This document shows positions 7,188 to 18,400 of a stretch of DNA of 64,000 nt, piece after piece (within the stretch, counting starts at the first letter, position 1; each line of letters begins with the position of its first letter). This DNA is from JAXMHB01 sp046346965. Lineage in GTDB: Bacteria > Pseudomonadota > Gammaproteobacteria > Xanthomonadales > SZUA-5. The notes beneath the pieces were generated by a model. That model did no database searches and had not been told where the DNA came from. It saw only the letters and a program-made list of their open reading frames with translations. Both the position numbers and the translations under genes were made by a program. Where the stretch lies: assembly GCA_046346965.1 (NCBI GenBank), contig JAXMHB010000014.1, positions 1 through 64,000 on the forward strand, read 5' to 3'.

Positions 7188-9539
7188 ATGCCGACTGGTC
7201 ATCCGAATGACGCCACCGAACGGCTGCAGACGTCGCCGGAGGGCGCTGCGGAGCTGAGCGTCAGCGGCGATTTTGCCGGTTTCCGCATCCTCAAGCAGTT
7301 GGGCAGCGGCGGCATGGGCCAAGTGTTTCTGGCCGAGCAAACGGTGCCACTGACGCGCCGCGTGGCGCTCAAGTTGATGCGGGCGGCGGTGGTGACGCCG
7401 GAGATGGCGACGCGCTTTGCCATCGAGCAGCAGGCGCTGGCGCGGCTGGAGCATCCGACCATCGCCCATTTGTACGAGGCCGGCACCACGCAGGCGGGCT
7501 TCCCGTGGTTTGCGATGGAGCTGATCGAGGGCCAGCGGCTGACCGACTATGCCGATGCGGCGCGGCTGTCGGTGCCCGAGCGTGTGCGCCTGTTTCTGGC
7601 GATCTGCGAGGGCGTGCGCCACGCGCATCGGCGCGGCATCCTGCATCGCGATCTGAAGCCGGACAATATTCTGGTGGTGGAGATTGATGGCCGGCCGCAT
7701 CCCAAGATCATCGATTTCGGTATCGCCAAGGCGCTGGATCAGCCCGGTGGCGCCTCGCTGACCGGGGCGGAGGTGATTGGCACGCCGGCCTATCTGGCGC
7801 CGGAGGCGCTGGACGTGGCGCAGGGCGTGGATCTGGATACGCGCGCCGATGTGTATGCGCTCGGCGTGATTCTGTATGAGCTGCTGACCGGCGTGCGGCC
7901 ACTGGCGCTCACCGGCAACTCGCTGCTGCAAGTGATGCGCGAGGTGGCCGAACACGATGCGCCGGCGCCGCTGCAGCGCTATCTGAGCCTGCCGACGGCA
8001 GAGCAGGCCGCGATCGCCGGAGCGCGGCAGTGCACGCCGCTGCGCCTGCGCCAGTTGTTGGCGGCAGAGCCGGCCTGGATCGCGCTGCATGCGGTGGCGC
8101 GGGTGCGCGAGGAGCGCTATGGCTCAGTAGAGGCGCTGGCGCTGGATTTGCAGCGCTGGCTGGCGCAGGAGCCAGTGAGCGTGGCGCCGCCTTCGGCCTG
8201 GTATCGGCTGAAGAAGCTGTTGCAGCGACGCCGCGGGCCGGCACTGGCGCTGGCGGCGGTGTTTCTGAGTCTGGTCGGCGGTATCGTGGCCTTCAGTCTG
8301 GCGGCGGCGCGGGCCGACCGCGAGGCCGCGGCGGCGCAGCTGGCGCGCGCGGAAGCCGAGCGCGTGTCGGCCTTCATGCTCGGGCTGTTCGAACAGGCCG
8401 ACCCCTCGCGCTCGCGCGGCAACACGTTGACCGCGCGCGAGATTTTGGACAGCGGCGCCGAGCGCGTGCGCACCGAACTGGCTGATCAGCCGCAGTTGCG
8501 CGGCGTGCTGCTGCGCACGCTGGGCGCAGTGTACGAGAGCCTGGGCCTGTACCCGCAGGCGGAGCCCTTGCTGACCGAGGCGCTGGCGCAGGCGCGCAGC
8601 CCGCGCGAACGCGCCCTGGCGCTGCTGAGCGTCGGTCGACTGCGCTCGATGCAGGGACAGTATGTCGAGGCCAGCGCACGCATGCAGGAAGCGCTGACGC
8701 TGGCCGATGCCGGCGAGGGCGTGCTGAGTGGTTCGGAGATGGCCGAGCTGCTCAATCGCTACGGCATCAGCGAGCGCCTGCAGCGGCACCTGGACGCGTC
8801 CGAGGCCCTGCATCGACGCGAGCTGGCCTTGCGCGTGCGCCTGAACGGTGCCGCCGATCCATCCACCGCACGCGCCTACTACGCGCTGGCCTACATCGCT
8901 TATCAGCGCGACCAGCTGCTGTCGGCCGAGTTGCTGCTCAAGCGCACCATCGAGATTTATCGCCGCCTCGGACCGAACCACTCTTCATTGGCTGGGCCGA
9001 TGCGTACGCTCGCGGATTTGTACGATGAACACGGCCGCCAGGCCGAATCCGAGCCGCTGTATCTGAGTTCGCTGGCAATTACCGAGCGTATTTATGGTCC
9101 GGACCACCCCAATGTGGCGTTACAGGCCAATAATCTGGGCGTTTCCTATTATCTGCAGGATCGCCTGGACGAGGCGCTGGTTTATCTGAACCGCGCGCTG
9201 GCGATCAACGAGAAACGCCTGCCGCCGGACCATCCGGAGCTCGGTAATCCCAATCTCAATCTGGGCTTGGTGCATTTGAAGCGCGCCGAGTACACCGAGG
9301 CCGAGGCGCGCTTTCGCAAAGTGCTGAGCCTGTGGACCGGCCGCGCCCCCGCCGACGACCCCAACTGGGGCTGGGTCTGGTGGGGCCTGGGCGAGGTATG
9401 CCTGCACACCGGCCGCAAGCAAGAAGCCGCGGAATGGCTGCACCAAGCGCAGCAACAGTGGACGCAGACGCTACCGGCCGGGCGCGAGGAACTCAGCCGG
9501 GTGCAGGCCTCGCTTGAGGCGTTGAGCGCGGCGCCCTGA
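7188..9539 (+). CDS. Membrane Ser/Thr protein kinase with TPR sensor domain
   Basis: A 783-residue Hanks-type kinase. The glycine-rich loop LGSGGMGQVF is at about residue 38, the VALKL lysine follows, the catalytic loop HRDLKPDN is at about 153, the DFG at about 177, and GTPAYLAPE marks the activation segment. One transmembrane helix (about 350-372, rich in Ala/Leu/Val) separates the cytoplasmic kinase from a C-terminal region of tetratricopeptide repeats (about 400-770), with repeated YGPDHPNVA-type kinesin-light-chain TPR motifs. Such kinases phosphorylate cytoplasmic proteins in response to a signal sensed by the TPR part. Its last 192 bp are duplicated at 34261-34452. Start ATG 7188 leaves a short leader before the kinase fold. 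Confidence 0.9.
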   Translation: MPTGHPNDATERLQTSPEGAAELSVSGDFAGFRILKQLGSGGMGQVFLAEQTVPLTRRVALKLMRAAVVTPEMATRFAIEQQALARLEHPTIAHLYEAGTTQAGFPWFAMELIEGQRLTDYADAARLSVPERVRLFLAICEGVRHAHRRGILHRDLKPDNILVVEIDGRPHPKIIDFGIAKALDQPGGASLTGAEVIGTPAYLAPEALDVAQGVDLDTRADVYALGVILYELLTGVRPLALTGNSLLQVMREVAEHDAPAPLQRYLSLPTAEQAAIAGARQCTPLRLRQLLAAEPAWIALHAVARVREERYGSVEALALDLQRWLAQEPVSVAPPSAWYRLKKLLQRRRGPALALAAVFLSLVGGIVAFSLAAARADREAAAAQLARAEAERVSAFMLGLFEQADPSRSRGNTLTAREILDSGAERVRTELADQPQLRGVLLRTLGAVYESLGLYPQAEPLLTEALAQARSPRERALALLSVGRLRSMQGQYVEASARMQEALTLADAGEGVLSGSEMAELLNRYGISERLQRHLDASEALHRRELALRVRLNGAADPSTARAYYALAYIAYQRDQLLSAELLLKRTIEIYRRLGPNHSSLAGPMRTLADLYDEHGRQAESEPLYLSSLAITERIYGPDHPNVALQANNLGVSYYLQDRLDEALVYLNRALAINEKRLPPDHPELGNPNLNLGLVHLKRAEYTEAEARFRKVLSLWTGRAPADDPNWGWVWWGLGEVCLHTGRKQEAAEWLHQAQQQWTQTLPAGREELSRVQASLEALSAAP

Positions 9540-9541
9540 GC
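9350..9541 (+). repeat. Source copy of a 192-bp duplicated kinase 3' end
   Basis: The final 192 bp of the kinase gene, including its stop codon, reappear without indels at 34261-34452 (constant offset 24911) and differ at four positions by eye. Confidence 0.9.
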
Positions 9542-9698
9542 CCTTGGGCTGCAACTCCGTCAACGCTGCAGACGATGAGGCGCTGACGCTCGTCGTGGCT
9601 CGGGTATTCTGAAGTGCAGGACGGCAGCCCCAAAGCTCCGCGGATGATCTCTGTGGGCTGACTACGTCCTGCCACCAACCCTCCAGTCGATACCGCGC

Positions 9699-11045
9699 AT
9701 GAAGCTTTTGGCTGTGTTGTTGCTGCTAACCGGCGTCCCCATTTGCGCACAGCCAGCCGGCGGCGCGTTGACGCACCAAGAGCGTAATCGAGACGCTTTT
9801 GCGCAACCGGCACCGGGTTTGACTGGACCCGAACTGCGGGCGTTCACCTTCGGCAACCGGATCTTCAATACCCAGTGGCTGACAGCGCCGGCCTCTGTGG
9901 ATGCATTTGATGGCCTTGGACCCACCTTCAATCGCTCCTCGTGTTCCGGATGCCATTTGCGCGATGGTCGAGGGCAAGCTCCCGCGACGGGCGCAGCGCC
10001 CGAATCAATGTTGGTGCGTTGGAGCATTCCGGGCCGCGCCAACCATGGTCAGCCGAAACCAGTCCCGGCTTATGGGGAGCAGTTGAACGACCGGGCAATC
10101 GAGGGTGTGGCTCCGGAAGCGCGCTTGGAGATTGAATGGAGAGAGACCGAGGGGCGCTATGCCGACGGCACGCCGTACCGGTTGCGGCGCCCCGTTTTGG
10201 GTTTCCGCGAGGCCGCCTATGGGCCTCTGCCGAAGCGGCTTCTGGTATCCGCGCGAGTCGCTCCGGCGATGATAGGGATGGGACTGCTGGATGCGATTCC
10301 GGCGTCGGATCTGCAGGCGGCCGCGGATCCTCACGATCGCAACGGCGACGGAATTTCTGGTCGCTTGAACTGGGTGTACGACCCGGTCAGCGGTGAGCGC
10401 ATGCTCGGACGATTTGGCTGGAAGGCTGGGGTCGCGCGCTTGATGATCCAAGCGGCCGCGGCAGCCCATGGGGATATCGGCCTCAGCAGCCCTTGGTTTC
10501 CCGAGCAGAATTGTCCCAGGGAGCAACGCGCTTGCAGGCGCAGAGTCGCCGGTGGGGAGCCCGAGTTGAGTGACGCTCAGCTGCAGAAACTGACGCTGTA
10601 CCTCAAGTTGCTCGGGGTGCCCGGGCAGCGCAACCAGGATCAAGCCGACGTACGTGCCGGCGCGAGCCAGTTTCGACGCATGGGCTGCACCGCCTGTCAT
10701 CAGCCGGCGCAGACCACAGCAGCGTCCGCAGAGCCGCCGTTGTTGGCAGCGCAGACTTTCCTGCCGTACACCGATCTGCTCCTTCACGATATGGGTAGCG
10801 GACTGGCTGACGGTCGACCCGAATTCGAAGCGGGTGGTCGAGAATGGCGCACGGCGCCGTTGTGGGGTATTGGTTTGATCCCGACCGTGAATGGGCATCA
10901 GTACCTGTTGCACGATGGTCGCGCGCGTGGCGTGGCGGAAGCGATCTTGTGGCACGGTGGTGAGGCGCAAAAAGCCCGCGACGCCTTTGTCCGCGCCAAC
11001 GGCACTGATCGGGCGGCGCTGATTGCTTTTGTGAACTCTCTGTAG
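9699..11045 (+). CDS. Secreted di-haem oxidoreductase (DHOR/DUF1111 family)
   Basis: A 448-residue protein with a signal peptide (about 1-18) and two c-type haem-binding motifs, CSGCH at residue 82 and CTACH at residue 330. That arrangement, together with FNRSSCSGCHLRDGRG, GMGLLDAIP, DRNGDGISGR and GRFGWKA, fits the DHOR family (PF06537), periplasmic cytochromes related to MauG/cytochrome c peroxidases. Family members are often found next to imelysin genes, and that is so here, although in convergent orientation: the stop codons are directly adjacent (11045/11046). A role in periplasmic redox handling of iron is inferred from that association only. Confidence 0.85.
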   Translation: MKLLAVLLLLTGVPICAQPAGGALTHQERNRDAFAQPAPGLTGPELRAFTFGNRIFNTQWLTAPASVDAFDGLGPTFNRSSCSGCHLRDGRGQAPATGAAPESMLVRWSIPGRANHGQPKPVPAYGEQLNDRAIEGVAPEARLEIEWRETEGRYADGTPYRLRRPVLGFREAAYGPLPKRLLVSARVAPAMIGMGLLDAIPASDLQAAADPHDRNGDGISGRLNWVYDPVSGERMLGRFGWKAGVARLMIQAAAAAHGDIGLSSPWFPEQNCPREQRACRRRVAGGEPELSDAQLQKLTLYLKLLGVPGQRNQDQADVRAGASQFRRMGCTACHQPAQTTAASAEPPLLAAQTFLPYTDLLLHDMGSGLADGRPEFEAGGREWRTAPLWGIGLIPTVNGHQYLLHDGRARGVAEAILWHGGEAQKARDAFVRANGTDRAALIAFVNSL

Positions 11046-12251
11046 CTATACGCCCGGTACGACGATTTCCAGACTCAAGGCCTCCGCAGCAGCCTTCAGC
11101 GCGACAGCGACGAGGCGGACGTCCTCCGCCGCAGCTTCCGCCAGCGTCCGCGCAGGGGCATCGCCGGGACTCAGCAGAATCTGGTCGAAGGGCTCGGGGA
11201 CTGCGGCGAGCGAGGCCATTGCTTGTTTGAGTGCCTGATCCAATCGATCCGCGAGTCGGGGATCCTTCCATCGCAACAGATCGATCAGGCTGGCTCCCAG
11301 TTCGGTATCGCCATATCGCGCTCGCACAAAGCCGTCTATGCCCTGCAGGTTGGCCCGGAGATCGGCGAGCGTGTGGTCGCTGAAACAGGAATGCTCATCC
11401 TCCTGTGAGCCGGAATCCAGCGGTGCGGTCAGACGCTGACCGTAGATCTCGATCGCCGCAAGTGAAGCGGCGCCGTGGATGCCGCGGCCCAGGATTTCCC
11501 CCGCGGGCTGTTGCAGGAGCCAGTGAGCGTAGCTGTCCGCATGTTCGGCATCCCAGGCTTGCTCCTGTTGCGCAAGATCGGCGTTCAGACGCTCGACCAA
11601 GAGCTGCAGGTAGCGCCGACGACGCTCGCGATAAGGGTCACCCGGTAGAAAATCGGTGTACGGCCGCTGACCCGGTCCGGTCGCGTTGAAGTCCTGACCC
11701 CACAGCAGAAACTCGATAGCGTGCCAGCCCGTGGTAACGTCGGCCTCGTCGCTTGTTTGATCCGCTCGAAGGATGTCGTCCTCGGTCAGTACACCTTGAC
11801 TCGTGTAAACCAGGCCGCTTCGGGGCGCACCCCGCACCGCATCGATTGCCGCCTCGTTCAGGGGCCAGGCATTGATGCGCGGCTCTGGCCCCGCGTCAAT
11901 CCCCGGGCCGGCCGGGTGATCGATAGGGCCGTTGAAGAATCGCAGCATTTCGGTGCGCTGGTAGTACGGGCGGGCGTCGCGCCATGCCTGGCGAACCTGG
12001 TCGAGGGATTGCGCGTTCGGTTCGGCGAGAAACTTGTTGATGGCCTTCTGCAACCGCGTAACCGCCTGTGCCGATTGCTCCACGGCGTAATGCGCGTAGC
12101 GCACGAAGCCCTCAGCCTGCGGCCGCAGGTCCAAGCCCGGCCCTGCACCGGAGCGTTGGAACTGTCGCGGCGCGTCAAACACGGCATGCGCCGGGACACT
12201 GTCGGCCAAGGTCAGTGTCAGTCCGAAGAGGAGTAGGCGATCAAGGTGCAT
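11046..12251 (-). CDS. Imelysin family protein (peptidase M75-like)
   Basis: A 401-residue exported protein with a signal peptide (about 1-23) and a largely helical mature part. The GxHxxE motif of imelysins is seen in TGWHAIEFLLWGQD at about residues 173-187, and FNGPIDHP with EPRINAWPLNE fits the family's N-terminal half. Imelysins (ICMP, IrpA and the EfeO M75 domain) are periplasmic or surface proteins of iron uptake; peptidase activity has been questioned for many members. The 3' end abuts the DHOR gene on the other strand, and the 5' end is divergent from the giant gene at 12424, so the regulatory region 12252-12423 serves both. Confidence 0.87.
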   Translation of the reverse strand: MHLDRLLLFGLTLTLADSVPAHAVFDAPRQFQRSGAGPGLDLRPQAEGFVRYAHYAVEQSAQAVTRLQKAINKFLAEPNAQSLDQVRQAWRDARPYYQRTEMLRFFNGPIDHPAGPGIDAGPEPRINAWPLNEAAIDAVRGAPRSGLVYTSQGVLTEDDILRADQTSDEADVTTGWHAIEFLLWGQDFNATGPGQRPYTDFLPGDPYRERRRRYLQLLVERLNADLAQQEQAWDAEHADSYAHWLLQQPAGEILGRGIHGAASLAAIEIYGQRLTAPLDSGSQEDEHSCFSDHTLADLRANLQGIDGFVRARYGDTELGASLIDLLRWKDPRLADRLDQALKQAMASLAAVPEPFDQILLSPGDAPARTLAEAAAEDVRLVAVALKAAAEALSLEIVVPGV

Positions 12252-12423
12252 GCGGGCTCCCGGTAGTCGGGCAACACCTAGCAGAAGCGATCATCGACAG
12301 CAAGGGTAAATGGCATTCACAGATCCTCCGCATTGGATTGACAGTTCCCACACGAAGTGTCAATGATTTGCAAACGAGCGTATCGCTCGTGACGGTTGTT
12401 CACCCCGGATCGAGGAGTAACTG
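12252..12423. promoter_or_regulatory. Divergent promoter region with two inverted repeats
   Basis: The gap between the imelysin gene and the giant secreted-protein gene holds ATTGACA/TGTCAAT arms (12337-12343 and 12358-12364), the first of which includes a consensus -35 hexamer TTGACA, and a perfect ACGAGCG-TAT-CGCTCGT hairpin at 12374-12390. AGGAG at 12413-12417 lies 6 nt before the ATG at 12424. The hairpin could be an operator or a leader structure; no matching -10 box was convincing. Confidence 0.5.
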
Positions 12424-15400
12424 ATGCGCTTCGGCCATCGGCTCGGGCTCTTGTGCGCCCTATTGTTTTTGTCGTCACTGGTATCTGCGCAGGCGCTCCC
12501 GCCGGAGGTGATCCAGGGTCGAAACTGGTTGGTGGCCCAGGTGCGCAGCGATGGTTCGGTGATCGGCGAGGACGCCGCCATCGCAACGCCCCTGCAGACG
12601 CGGGCTGAGGTGCTTGAGTCCTTGCGTCGACTCAACGCGGCGCCTGTCGCCTTGGGCACCTTGCTGTCGTCGCAGCCGCCAGAATCCGTCGTCGAGCATT
12701 TGTCCAGACAGATCATGGCCCAGGCGGCCAGCGGCGTTCCGCCGACCATGCTGAACAAGCTCAAGAGCTGGCAGAACGCCGACGGCGGCTTTGGTGGGGG
12801 CGGCAAACACCAGAGTGAGCTACTCGACACCAGCTTTGCGCTCCTGGCCCTGCGCGCTGCGGGCGAGCTCTCGGGGCAGCCGGTTGCCCGCGCAGTTGCC
12901 TACCTGGCGGCGAACGTCGGCGAACTCGACTCACCCGGCCTGGGTATGGAGGCGGGTTCGCGTCCTTACGTGGCCGCCTATCTGCTGCTGGCATTGCATT
13001 CCTATTCGACTCAGTACTCGATTGCTCAGGCCATCGATGCTGCACGCGCCCAATTGCTGGCGCAGCAGGGACAGTCAGCCTATGCCGAAACGCTGTTGAA
13101 TGCGGTCGGCGCCATTGCACTCGGCTTCAGCTCGACCAGCGGAACCGGACTTGACGCCTTGAGGGCAGCGCTGCGCAGCAGTCAGTTGGCAAACGGCAGC
13201 TGGGAGAATGATCCATTCCTCACCGCCCTTGCCTTGCGGGGCTTGATTGGCGACTTGACGCCGCCGCCACCAACCACCGGACGCGTAGTGGCGGTGCTGC
13301 GCGATGCGCAGGGCCTGGCGCCTCTGGCCGGCGGTACGCTCAGTTTGACGGGAAACACGACCTTGACCGCCAACTCGGCGGGCGATGGCCGAGTGCTCGT
13401 TGCCGATGTGCCGCCGGGTAGTTACAGCGTGCGCGCCGAGAAGGCGGGGTTCCATTCGTCAACACCGTTTCAGGTCACGGTCAACGCAGGTGCCACGCTT
13501 GATGTCGGAACGATCGATCTGCAGCGCCTGCCCAATGTGGCGGTACTGCGCGGCGTGGTCACCGATGTGCGTGACAACAGCCCATTGGCAGGGGTGTCGA
13601 TTGCGGTCCAGGGCGCCACCAGCACCCAGGCGCAATCCGGGCCCGATGGTCGCTACGAAATCCAGTCTGTCGCGGCCGGCGCGATCACTATCCTGGTCAG
13701 CCGCAGCGGCTATCAGAGTGCGCAGGCCAGCGGCAACTTGGTTTCGGGGCAGATTTTGGAGTTTTCTCCGGCGTTGTACCCCGCTGGCCTGGAACCGCCG
13801 ACGACAGCCGTCCTGATCGGGCGTGTGGTGTCCGCCGAGGGGGAGAGCCCGATTGCCGGCGCCGTTGTCCAAGTCGGCACCCGGCAGACGCAGAGCGCCA
13901 GCGACGGACAGTTCCAATTGGCCGATCTGGCGACCGGCATCGCCCAGGTGCAAATCAGCGCCAATGGCTATTTGTCGGCACAGCTCAACGGCACGCTGGC
14001 CGCGGGCGTCAACAATGCGGGCCTGATTCGTCTGGTGCCGAATCTACCGGCCACGACCAGCACTGTGTCGGGTTTGGTGCGGGACGCAGCCAACGGAACG
14101 CCGATGGCGGGCGCGCTGGTGGAAGTCATGGGCACTGCCTTGCGTGCCTCCAGCGGCAGCGACGGTCGCTATCGGATTGAAGGGATTTCCGCGCTGCCAT
14201 TCACGCTGAACGTCTCGGCGGCGGGATTTGCTTCGCGCAGCGCCCAAGTGAGCGCGCAGACGCACGGCAGCTACACGGTTGACGTGGACATGGACCGCTT
14301 GGCCGGGGGCGACTTCGCGCTGGAAAGCGTGGTGATGTCGGCGCCCGAGTACGACCCGTACAGCGAAATCGGCGTGGTCGGCAGCGTGCGCAATCTCGGT
14401 AGTGCCGAAGCCGGTTTGATCTTCAACGCCGTCGTGATCGATGCCAACCAGCAGGTGGTCCGCGATGTGCCGGCCGTCCGGATGGTCTACAACTCGCGCC
14501 CGGGAGACAACATCCAGGCCATTGCGCCGGGTGCCACGCGAGCGATCACGATCACCTGGGGCAATCTGGACGACCTGCCGGGCAACTACACCGTGCTCTT
14601 CCGTGGCCTGCAGCCGGACGGTCGCGTCGCGGTCGAGGGCAGCACCGGCTATCGCGTGCGCGCGCTGCGGCGATTGTCGGGCAGCGTGGTGCCGGACCCG
14701 CCTTTGCTCCAGGCCGGATTGGGTCAATCGGTGCAGATCAGCGCCGAACTGGCGAACTTGGGCAATCTGCCGATCAGCGCCGGCACGGCTGAACTGCAAG
14801 TCAAACTGGTCAACGGCGACAACCGCCCGCCGGCACCACCGCCACCGGTGATCGGTGCCGATCTGATCAACGGCGCGCCATTGGATCGCCCTTGGCGCAC
14901 CGCCCGCGACAACGCCGGCAATGTGTACACGGTCAACTACAACACCCGTGAACTGCTGAAAATCGCACCCGACGCCAGCACAACGGTGCTGCGTACGCTC
15001 AATCCTTACGTCAACGGTGGCACATCGGGCCCTTCGATGGGCACCCCCTATGGTCTGGCCATGCACCCGGACGGCAAGCTGCGCGTCGCCTGGAGCGCCA
15101 AGTACGTGAGCGCGGTGACCCTGACGGCACCGTTCGATCAGACCAACGCCACTGGCGTCACTGACAGCACGCTCGCGTACACCGTGGACGCAGCCGGCAA
15201 CGAGTACTTCGCCGGGGCCTATCAGGGGCGGACCCGCTTGCTGAAGCGCGCGGTGGGTGGGCTCGTCAGCATTCTGGCCGAGGCAGGCGTGGGTGCACCA
15301 AGCGCCGCTGCGGTGGGTGACGACGGTCATTTGTACACGGCCAATGCCGGCACTGGTCAGGTCTTCAAGATTGACGGCAATACGGGGCTGGTGACGTTGC

Positions 15401-18400
15401 GCGCTTCCGGATTGGCACAGCCTTATGCGCTGCTGCCCGAATCGGGCGGATCGTTGCTCGTCGCCGAGCTCACCAGTGGTCGCATCCGCCGCATAGCGGG
15501 CGACGGCACGCTCAGCGACTTTGCGATCGGAATTCCAGGCATCCGCGACCTGCAACGGGGTCTCGACGGCGCGATTTACGCCTTCAATCCGCAAACCGGC
15601 CAGATCCGCAAGATTGCGGCCGACGGCAGCCATCAGTTATTCGCAAGCGCGCTGGTGAACTCGCCCACGGCGGTGACGATCGACAGCCAGGGGCAACTGG
15701 TGGCAGCGGGTGACGGCGAGATACGCCGCCAGAAGGCGGATGGCAGTCAGGAAACGATAGCCAGCGGCCTGTCAACCATTAATGACGTGGTGGAGGAAGC
15801 GCCGGATCAGTTCTTGGCGACGGTAGGAAGCAGCGTGATTCGGGCGATCCGAGTGCAAGCCACCAGCACGGTTGCAAGTCTCACCGGCCACATCCTGAGC
15901 AGCATCCATCAGGCCTCCGACGGCAGTACGGTCGTGTTGGCCGTTGGTCCAGGCAGTCGAAGCCAGAGCGTACGAACATTGAGCGCTGGCAACCTGGCGG
16001 TCCGGACAGAGATCCCGGTGGGCGGCGTCGGACTGCTTCGTACTGCAAGTGGTACCGCGTTGTGGACGAGAAGCGACATTTTTGAATTGGACACGACGGG
16101 ACGCGTGATTAAGCGCGCTGGACCTTTTCAATACCTTAATGATGCCTTCACCGCCGCCAATGGCGATGTTTATGTCTACGATATCTCGGCTACGCCGGTC
16201 GGTTTGTTCAAGGTCAATCTCGCCACCGGGAACAGTGTGCGCGTCACCAGCGCACTCAACGGACTGGTTGGAGGCATTGCGACAGATTCGCTCGGGCGCG
16301 TTATATTTGGAAAATCAGATCGCACCATCGTCCGTCTAGATCCTCAAACTACCCAGATTGAGGTGCTCACCACCGTACCATCGACTGACTCCGTACAGGA
16401 TGTCATTATTGACGCGCAGGATAACCTGTATTGGCGTTCGAACACCGCACTGTACCGTCTGGAGCAGGGTGGGTCGGTCCAGATCGCTAGCGGCGTCAAT
16501 GAAATTCAACCTGGGATTGATGGCAAGCCGTGGTGGAAATCGGGGTTACGCATCTACTCGCTGAACGACGCGGGCGCGGCAGTTCAGCGCTTTACACTTG
16601 CCGGCGCGAAGACTGCATTTGCGGTAGTCGGCGCGGATGGGCTCGCAACCTGGGACAGCGGCTCCGGCTATGTGGACTTCTACGCGGCGGCCGGTAATGT
16701 GGTGCAAAGGACACCGATCCCGGAACAGGCACGGTCCATGGCCCTTACCGAAGATGGCCGAACGCTGTTGGTGGATTCGCGCGGACGCATGACTGCGATC
16801 AGTACGCAAGGCATCTACACTCGCATCGGTGGGGATAATCCGAGTTTCCGTGCGGTGCGCGTGGAGGGTCCGAAGAGCTACGTGAGCGGCGCATCGGGCG
16901 TCTATGAATTGTTGCCCGATGACAGCACGGCGGTACGCTGGACATATCCGAGCTGGGCGGCGGGCAGCTACGGCGCGTTTGACATCGGAGGGCCTCGGCT
17001 TGCAGCGATTTCCGCCAGCGGCGAGGTCGTGCTGGCTGACGGCAACATCGTGATCGCCGCCTCCGCTCCTTTCCGCAACGCCAATGCAATGGCGCAACGC
17101 CGCGACGGTGTTTGGTTGCTCCAGCGCGGCGGGACCATCGTCGAGATCAATGCGACTGGCAAGAACAGTCGTATCTTGGCCGCTTGGTCCCTAGGCTTTG
17201 TCGACCTCGCGCGAACAGCAGATGAGATGGTCTTGTTGAGCGCAGATCATTCACTCTACCGCCTTGCGGATGACGGCACGGTCGCCACCATCGCAACGCC
17301 AAGGATGGTGCTCAGCGGAGCGCAGAATCTGGCGGTCGGCGCGCAAGCGCTTTACTCGGTTAATAACCTGGGCATCGTAACGCGGCTGCGCGACGGTTTC
17401 ATGCAGCCCTTCACGGGTGGCTTCTACAACATAGTAGATATCGAGGCGGACAACGACGGAAACGTCTATGTCGTGGATGCCAGCACCCGCGCGCTGGGCG
17501 TTGCCAGTTCCGACGGCTATCGCCAAGTAGCGATTGGCTTCGACATACCGTTCTCGGTTACCGTGTTGTCTGGTCAAAGCATCTTGGTTGGTACCTCAAG
17601 TTCGGTGGTTGTCAGTACGCCGAGTGGTCGCTGGTCGCAGACACCATGGGTGGGCTTGGGGAACAGCAGCCTGGAGCGGATCGACGATCAGACGGCGTGG
17701 ATACTTGGCTACAACAACGCGCGATTGCGCCCCGTCAGCATTGCCGAGCCACTGCCGGTGATTTCAGTTGGCACGGTGGTGTACCAGGCGCAGCGACCCT
17801 ATTTGTCAATGGCTCCAGGCGAGAAGCGCCGTATGGATTTCGGCAGCTGGCAGCCGGCGGTCGGTGGCGACTATGAACTGACGGTGCGCTCATTGGACGC
17901 GGCGGTCAGTGGCTCCTTTACCTCTGGACTTCATGTTGGCTCGCTGGCAACGGCTCAGATGAGCGCGACGCCCAGTATCGCTCGCAGCTCGGCGCAGACT
18001 GTTAAGGTGTCCACCTATATCGAGGGCGGCGACTTCTCCTCACTTTCGCGCGTGGAGGCGAGCCAACTGCAGCTCTTGCTGGCGAGTTCGGTCTATCCAT
18101 CAGCGATGGCACGTGATACGAGCGGGGCATTGTGGTATGCCCAAGGCTCGTTGTTCCGCTCGAACTCTGGTGGATCGGGCGTACGCATGGGAACAGAAAA
18201 CGGCTATTACTTCCGCGGAGAGGTGCCAATCGACAGCCAGCAGCGCGCCTACGCCGTGCGACCAATAAACGGGAGTCCCGCCTCCGAAGTCCGCCGATAT
18301 GAGGTCAACGGAACCTCGATAGTGGTGGGCAGTGTTCCCGAAGCCGTGCAGTCGATGACTATTGACCCGCTAGACCAGTTGTACCTGCTGGCGACCGGCA